From Oscillospiraceae bacterium (lineage in GTDB: Bacteria; Bacillota; Clostridia; Oscillospirales; Acutalibacteraceae), in contig CACYHJ010000092.1 in the NCBI GenBank assembly GCA_902774165.1, forward strand, positions 1-10,181: a stretch of 10,181 bases of DNA. The letters are read 5' to 3'. This document shows positions 6,104 to 10,181 of the stretch, piece by piece (position 1 is the stretch's first letter; the number at the start of each line of letters is the position of its first letter). Below the pieces are notes generated by a model. It saw nothing but the letters and a program-made list of their open reading frames with translations, was not told the DNA's origin and made no database searches. Made by a program: the position numbers and the translations under genes.

Positions 6104-7282
6104 ATGGATAAAATCAGGATGGGTATCATCGGCGTGGGCAACATGGGCTCCAGCCATCTGAACCGTTTCAAAAACGGCGAATGCCCCGACATCGTTCTGA
6201 CCGCCGTCGCGGACATTGACCCGGCGAGACTCGCGTGGGCAAAGGAGCAGATGCCCGAGGTCAAAACCTACGCCACCGCCGACGAGCTGATCGCCTCCGG
6301 CGAGGTGGACGCGGTGACCATCGCCACCCCTCACTATTTCCATCCCCCGATGGCAAAACAGGCGCTGGCGGCGGGGCTGCACGTCATGAGCGAGAAGCCC
6401 GCGGGCGTTTACACCAAGGACGTGCGGGAGCTGATCGAATACGCGAAGACGCAGGACAAGACCTACGCCATCATGTTCAACCAGCGCATGAACCCCCTGT
6501 ATCAGAAAATGCGTGAGATCGTCCAAAGCGGAAAATACGGCCAGCTCAAGCGCGTGAACTGGATCATCACCGACTGGTTCCGTACACAGTCCTATTACGA
6601 TTCCGGTTCCTGGCGCGCCACCTGGAGCGGCGAAGGCGGCGGCGTGCTGATCAACCAGTGCCCCCATCAGCTGGACCTGTGGCAGTGGATCTGCGGCATG
6701 CCCTGCAAGATCCGCGCCATGTGCAAGGAGGGCCAGTGGCATAACATCGAGGTCGAGGACGACGTGACCATCTTCGCCGAATATCCCAACGGCGCCACCG
6801 GCGTTTTCGTCACCACCACCGGCGACTGCCCCGGCGCGAACCGTCTTGAGGTTACGCTGGACGGCGCAAAGCTGATCTGCGAGAACGGCAAGCTGATGCT
6901 CACCGAGCTGTCGATGCTGACCTCGGATTTCATCGTCAGCTCCGAGAACGGCTTCGCTCGGATGGACAGCACCACCAAAGAGGTGGAATGCCCCGGCGAG
7001 AACAGCCAGCACACCGGCATTATGAACGATTTTGCCTCCCACCTGCTGCGCGGCACGCCTCTGATGGCGAACGGCTTTGAGGGCATCCGCGGCCTTTCGA
7101 TCTCCAACGCCGCGTTCCTCTCCTCCTGGACCGGCAAGGATATCGACCTGGTCGAGGGCGAAGACCCGATGATCAACCACGAAGACGAGTTCCTCGCGAT
7201 TCTCAACGAGAAGATCGCCGGCTCCAAGGCAAAAAAAGAGGTCAAGGCTGCCGTTCAGGCGGATATGTCTTCGACGTTTTAA
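6104..7282 (+). CDS. Gfo/Idh/MocA family oxidoreductase
   Basis: A 392-residue cytoplasmic NAD(P)-dependent oxidoreductase of the glucose-fructose oxidoreductase / inositol dehydrogenase family, acting on a sugar or cyclitol-type substrate that the sequence does not identify. The N-terminal Rossmann fold has GVGNMG (10-15), an acidic residue after strand 2 (ADIDP), TPHYFH (75-80) and the family EKP signature (97-99). The C-terminal domain carries GGGVLINQCPHQLDLW (178-193), with His188 in the catalytic His position and Asn184 where Asp is common. The ATG at 6104 follows AAAGGA by ten bases; the frame is open 74 codons further upstream, but those cross the repeat and the promoter. It is transcribed alone, divergent from asnB, with a terminator behind it. 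No sugar kinase or transporter adjoins to hint at the substrate. Confidence 0.92.
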   Translation: MDKIRMGIIGVGNMGSSHLNRFKNGECPDIVLTAVADIDPARLAWAKEQMPEVKTYATADELIASGEVDAVTIATPHYFHPPMAKQALAAGLHVMSEKPAGVYTKDVRELIEYAKTQDKTYAIMFNQRMNPLYQKMREIVQSGKYGQLKRVNWIITDWFRTQSYYDSGSWRATWSGEGGGVLINQCPHQLDLWQWICGMPCKIRAMCKEGQWHNIEVEDDVTIFAEYPNGATGVFVTTTGDCPGANRLEVTLDGAKLICENGKLMLTELSMLTSDFIVSSENGFARMDSTTKEVECPGENSQHTGIMNDFASHLLRGTPLMANGFEGIRGLSISNAAFLSSWTGKDIDLVEGEDPMINHEDEFLAILNEKIAGSKAKKEVKAAVQADMSSTF

Positions 7283-7291
7283 AAGCCGAAT

Positions 7292-7317
7292 GCTGCGGAC
7301 GCTCCGCCGTCCGCAGC
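7292..7317. other. GC-rich hairpin without T-tract
   Basis: GCTGCGGACG (7292-7301) pairs perfectly with CGTCCGCAGC (7308-7317) around a six-base loop, ten bases after the oxidoreductase stop codon. It is followed by an A-run rather than a T-run on the plus strand, so it is not an intrinsic terminator by itself. It may protect the 3' end of the mRNA. Confidence 0.6.
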
Positions 7318-7324
7318 ACCAAAA

Positions 7325-7363
7325 AAAACTCCCGCATGCCGGCGGCATGCGGGAGTTTTCGTT
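7325..7363. terminator. Bidirectional intrinsic terminator
   Basis: A 16-bp perfect stem, 7325-7340 with 7344-7359 (core ACTCCCGCATGCC / GGCATGCGGGAGT), has a three-base loop GGC. On the plus strand it ends in TTTTCGTTTT; on the minus strand in eight T (7321-7328). It lies between the convergent oxidoreductase and metallophosphoesterase genes and can serve both. Confidence 0.92.
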
Positions 7364-7392
7364 TTCAATCTGTCACAGGGGGATGCGTCGTT

Positions 7393-8583
7393 TTACTTCA
7401 CGAAGAAGAATACGACCTTCGCGATCCCGGTCACGCCCTCGAGGAGCTTGCCGCCGAGGATGCCGAAGAACGCGCCGGCCTTGGAGAGGTCGCCCTGTTT
7501 TGAAACCTGAGAATCCTTCTTCAGCGCCTGCTCGGCGACGGTATAGGTGAAGGATTTATAATTGCGGGGGTTCTTTTCGTTCAGCTCAATGATGCGGCAG
7601 CCGCGGTTGGCGACTTTGCCGTAGGAATGATAGGTGCAGCCGCTGGTGCTGACAATGTCGATGCCCTCCCTGCGGACCGTGAAATTGTTGACGTGGTCGT
7701 GGCCGTTGACCACCGCCACCATGTCGCCGACCTCCGCCATGGCGGAAAGCTGGCCGTGATTATAATAGCCGGGGCAGGGCCATTCCATCATCAGACCGCT
7801 GAGAATATTGGCGACTTTGGGCAGGAAAGTGTAGGATTTTTTGTCATATTTCTGCCCGAGATTGACGGAATCGGAGGGCGATTCGATAAACAGCGCGTCA
7901 TAAGCCTCCTGCACGATGATGTGCTGGAACGCCATCGCAGGGACCACCTCGCCGCCGTTCTGCGCGGCAAGCGCGGCGGAGGTATTTTTATACCATTCGA
8001 TCTGGTCCTCGTGGACGCTGTCATAGCCCACGCCGTTGCCGTTTTCGTCCTGGGCGTAGGCGCCGGAATCAAACATATAGAGATTGAACGCCGTCTTTTT
8101 GCCGTCGGAGCTGAGGATGGTCAGGTTGTGGGTCCCCACGCCGGACAGCGCTTCGTCCGCCTCATAGGCAAGGCAGTATTCGCCGCCGAACTGCTGATAA
8201 TAGGCGAACATATCCTGCTTGCTGACGCCGTGCTCCTCGTCGTGGTTGCCGAACACCAGCGTGAAATAAGTCTTGCTGCTGACGAACAGATCGCAGATCT
8301 CCTTGATGGCGTCGGGCATATCCTGCTGATCCGCCACCGTATTGTCGCCGCCGAGGATCACAAGATCCGGTTTGTAAAGCGCCAGCGCCTCCTCGATGAA
8401 GGTGTGGCTGGTTCTGTTCATGGGATAAATATCCTGAATATCGCAGATATTCATAATGGTGAACGAGCCGTCCTCGCCGAACTGCAGCTGCTTCGCGCCG
8501 TCCGCCGTATCCGCGCCGAAGGCCACCGCGGCGGTGGAGAACATCAGCATCGCGGCAAGAAGGATTGCCAGAATCTTTTTCAT
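7393..8583 (-). CDS. Secreted calcineurin-like metallophosphoesterase
   Basis: A 396-residue exported phosphoesterase of the dinuclear-metal calcineurin-like superfamily; the substrate is unknown. Residues 1-21 form a signal peptide (MKKILAILLAAM, likely cleavage after AVA), with no lipobox. Metal-binding motifs are in family order: DIQ (48-50), GGDN (78-81), GNHD (112-115), His221 in QHIIV, and GHDH (294-297). The first motif is normally DxH; here Gln replaces His. The C-terminus ends in a short hydrophobic run (VVFFFVK) that might touch the membrane. The ATG at 8583 follows AAAGGA by eight bases and gives a clean signal peptide; a start ten codons earlier would not. It is a monocistronic unit with its own promoter and the shared bidirectional terminator, and is downstream of sigE in the same direction. 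Confidence 0.9.
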   Translation of the reverse strand: MKKILAILLAAMLMFSTAAVAFGADTADGAKQLQFGEDGSFTIMNICDIQDIYPMNRTSHTFIEEALALYKPDLVILGGDNTVADQQDMPDAIKEICDLFVSSKTYFTLVFGNHDEEHGVSKQDMFAYYQQFGGEYCLAYEADEALSGVGTHNLTILSSDGKKTAFNLYMFDSGAYAQDENGNGVGYDSVHEDQIEWYKNTSAALAAQNGGEVVPAMAFQHIIVQEAYDALFIESPSDSVNLGQKYDKKSYTFLPKVANILSGLMMEWPCPGYYNHGQLSAMAEVGDMVAVVNGHDHVNNFTVRREGIDIVSTSGCTYHSYGKVANRGCRIIELNEKNPRNYKSFTYTVAEQALKKDSQVSKQGDLSKAGAFFGILGGKLLEGVTGIAKVVFFFVK

Positions 8584-8617
8584 AAAAACGTTCCTTTCCG
8601 AATTGAGATTCACTCAA

Positions 8618-8646
8618 AGTATAGAACATTTTACCAAAAAAAACAA
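8618..8646 (-). promoter_or_regulatory. Sigma-A type promoter of the metallophosphoesterase gene
   Basis: On the minus strand TTGTTT (8641-8646) and TATACT (8618-8623) are 17 bases apart; the -10 box matches 5 of 6 consensus bases. It lies in the 99-base gap after sigE, giving a leader of about 28 bases. No intrinsic terminator is visible between sigE and this promoter. Confidence 0.6.
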
Positions 8647-8682
8647 GAGGATTCAGCAAATGTTTACCGTTTGATCAAAAAC

Positions 8683-9417
8683 TTACACGACGGTCCGGGT
8701 CTCGATCATTTCCCGCATACGGTCGATAATCCGTTTTTCCAGCCTTGAAATATAGCTCTGTGAAATCCCCATGCGGTCCGCGACCTCTTTCTGCGTGTAC
8801 TCCCGCCCGTCCGCAAGGCCGAACCGCAGAGAGATGATCTGCCGGTCCCGCTCCGGCAGCGCGTCCACCGCCCGCAGCACCAGCTGCTTCTCGTCCTCCA
8901 GCTCCACCCCGTCGCCGACGTCGCCCCGGTCGTCCGCCAGCACGTCCGAGAGCAGCAGCTCGTTTCCCTCCCGGTCCACGTTCAGCGGTTCGTCCAACGA
9001 CACGTCGCTGCGGGTGTTCGACGTTTTGCGCAGGAACATCAGAATCTCGTTCTCCACGCACCGGGAGGCGTAGGTGGCAAGCTTGATATTCTTCGCGCCG
9101 TCGAAGCTGTTCACCGCCTTGATCAGGCCGATGGTGCCGATGGAGACGAGGTCCTCAAGCCCGGCGCCGGTGTTCTCGAATTTTTTCGCGATGTAGACCA
9201 CCAGCCGCAGGTTATGGACGATCAGCAGATCCCGCGCCCTCGCGTCCCCCTGCCCCGCCAGACGGATGCAGCGCTCCTCCTCCGCCTTTTTCAGCGGCGG
9301 CGGCAGCGCCTGCGGGCTGTTCACATAAAAAACCCCGTTAAAATATACGCTCGCCCCGCGTCCGCGCAGCAGCAGGTACCTGATTTTCAGGCGTTTCCAT
9401 ATCAGACTCGGTTTCAT
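8683..9417 (-). CDS. sigE: RNA polymerase sporulation sigma factor SigE (pro-sigma-E)
   Basis: A 244-residue early mother-cell sigma factor made as an inactive, membrane-associated precursor. The N-terminus (about 1-30) is a basic, amphipathic pro-sequence ending in FYVNSPQALPPPL, aligned with the known Bacillus subtilis processing region (YYIGGSEALPPPL). Region 2 runs about 66-136 (NLRLVVYIAKKFENTG, IGTIGLIKAVNSF, KLATYASRCVENEILMFLR), then SLDEPLNVDREGNELLLSDVL. Region 4 with its helix-turn-helix (EVADRMGISQSYISRLEKRI) is at about 180-238. Length is close to the 239 residues of the B. subtilis protein, and all regions appear intact. The ATG overlaps the stop of the upstream spoIIGA frame by four bases (ATGA), and AAGGGGAAAGGA precedes it, indicating translational coupling. 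In Bacillus and Clostridium sigG usually follows; here the metallophosphoesterase does. Confidence 0.96.
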   Translation of the reverse strand: MKPSLIWKRLKIRYLLLRGRGASVYFNGVFYVNSPQALPPPLKKAEEERCIRLAGQGDARARDLLIVHNLRLVVYIAKKFENTGAGLEDLVSIGTIGLIKAVNSFDGAKNIKLATYASRCVENEILMFLRKTSNTRSDVSLDEPLNVDREGNELLLSDVLADDRGDVGDGVELEDEKQLVLRAVDALPERDRQIISLRFGLADGREYTQKEVADRMGISQSYISRLEKRIIDRMREMIETRTVV

Positions 9418-10181
9418 GTTCCTTTCCCCTTCATTTCCTCATTAAAAAAACCGTCTCCGATCAGCCCCCGGTATGCCCCGCCGGTGAACCGGTTCACGCA
9501 TACCGCGACGACCGCGCCCCGCGTGATATAGGTCCTGCCTGCGCCCCGGACGGCGACCTCGTCGCAGCGGAACGCCGGCAGGAGCCCCGCGTCCGCGACG
9601 GTCCGGGCAGGGATCACCCGCAGCCGTCCCGCCCACTCCGGCGGCGCGGACTCGATCTTCGTCACGTCGCCGGAAAAAAACGGCAGCAGCTCCTCCGGAA
9701 GGCTGTTTTTCACGCCGTCAATGGTATACCGGCACGGTGATCCTGCGGTCCCCCACCGCCGCGGTCATCTCAAAGACCCGCGAGGGCGGAGCGACCGGCG
9801 TCAGATAACGAAAAATCAGCGACACCGCGGCAAAACACACCCCGGCGGTGACCACCAGAGAGACAAAGCCGATATCAAAATAAACCGCGCCGTTTTTCAG
9901 ATACATTCCCTGCCCACCGCCGGTCACCAGCTGCACCGCGAAGACCGCCCCGGCAAACAGGAGGCTTACGCCGAAAAAAATCGCGGTCACACAGGCAAAC
10001 CGCCCGACGGAGGACGTTTTGAACGAGATAAAAACGATCATCATGCACACGCCGGCCTTCAGGACCAGGGAGAACAGCGCGCCCAGATCCGGCAGCAGAA
10101 GCAGCAGCGACGAAAACCCGCCGAACAGGGAACCCAGCAGCAGGCGCAAAGGCGACGGGAGCGTTTTCAGAATCACGCAGC
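9414..10181 (-). pseudogene. spoIIGA: SpoIIGA, sigma-E processing peptidase; frameshifted, 5' end outside window
   Basis: SpoIIGA is the membrane aspartic protease that cleaves pro-sigma-E. Two frames are needed here. The first (10181 down to 9718, open at the window edge) holds several membrane helices and the start of the protease domain, ending at ITVPVYH then TGA. The second, shifted by one base, holds the C-terminal part (LPEELLPFF, LRVIPARTVADAGLLPAFRCDEV, YRGLIGDGFF) and ends at the ATGA overlap with sigE. LRVIPARTV corresponds to MRLIPYRGVG of the B. subtilis protein. Between ITVPVY and LPEELLPFF the family has the catalytic D-S/T-G-N segment and DPLT..PV; neither frame contains it, so roughly 20-30 residues appear deleted along with the frame change. 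A real pseudogene or an assembly error would both fit. About 35 N-terminal residues lie beyond the window. Confidence 0.75.

Noticed and set aside
6062..7348. 428-codon minus-strand frame over the Gfo/Idh/MocA gene
   Set aside because: The plus-strand protein has full family motifs and a promoter. The antisense frame has low-complexity composition and crosses the terminator region.
7627..8748. 373-codon plus-strand frame over the metallophosphoesterase gene
   Set aside because: It is antisense to a protein with signal peptide and metal motifs, runs into the sigE 3' end, and matches no family I recognise.

Overview
The window looks like chromosomal DNA from a GC-rich, endospore-lineage Firmicute (Clostridia, possibly Oscillospiraceae-like). 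It carries a sporulation sigma-E gene next to a spoIIGA-type gene, Gram-positive style ribosome binding sites (GGAGGG, GAGGTG, AAAGGA), and a FeoA-FeoB fusion with the small Cys-rich membrane protein typical of Firmicute feo loci. I cannot assign a species from the sequence.

Layout, left to right. Positions 1-222 are non-coding and hold three hairpins. Positions 223-3815 are an iron and metal block on the minus strand: a FeoA-FeoB ferrous iron transporter, a 51-residue Cys-rich membrane protein one base after it, a palindromic repeat, then a CDF-family metal exporter. A promoter and a 22-bp inverted repeat (candidate metal-repressor operator) lie before feoB. Positions 4002-5840 (minus) are a glutamine-hydrolysing asparagine synthase with its own terminator. 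A second, inverted copy of the palindromic repeat lies at 5886-6031, between asnB and a divergent Gfo/Idh/MocA oxidoreductase (6104-7282, plus) that has its own promoter. A bidirectional terminator separates this from a secreted metallophosphoesterase (7393-8583, minus). The right end (8683-10181, minus) is the spoIIGA-sigE sporulation operon.

The genes form several independent units rather than one system. The iron block pairs Fe(II) import with a possible metal efflux pump. sigE encodes the mother-cell sigma factor, whose pro-form is normally cleaved by SpoIIGA. As written here, spoIIGA is frameshifted and the stretch that should hold the catalytic Asp (DSGN/DTGN) is absent.

The two observations most worth a second look are (a) the ~140-bp repeat pair: terminal inverted repeats, tandem 7-bp units in both arms, a conserved core, and pairing by G-U wobble on one strand only; and (b) the broken spoIIGA beside an intact pro-sigE. 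I see no tRNA, rRNA, CRISPR array, transposase or phage gene.
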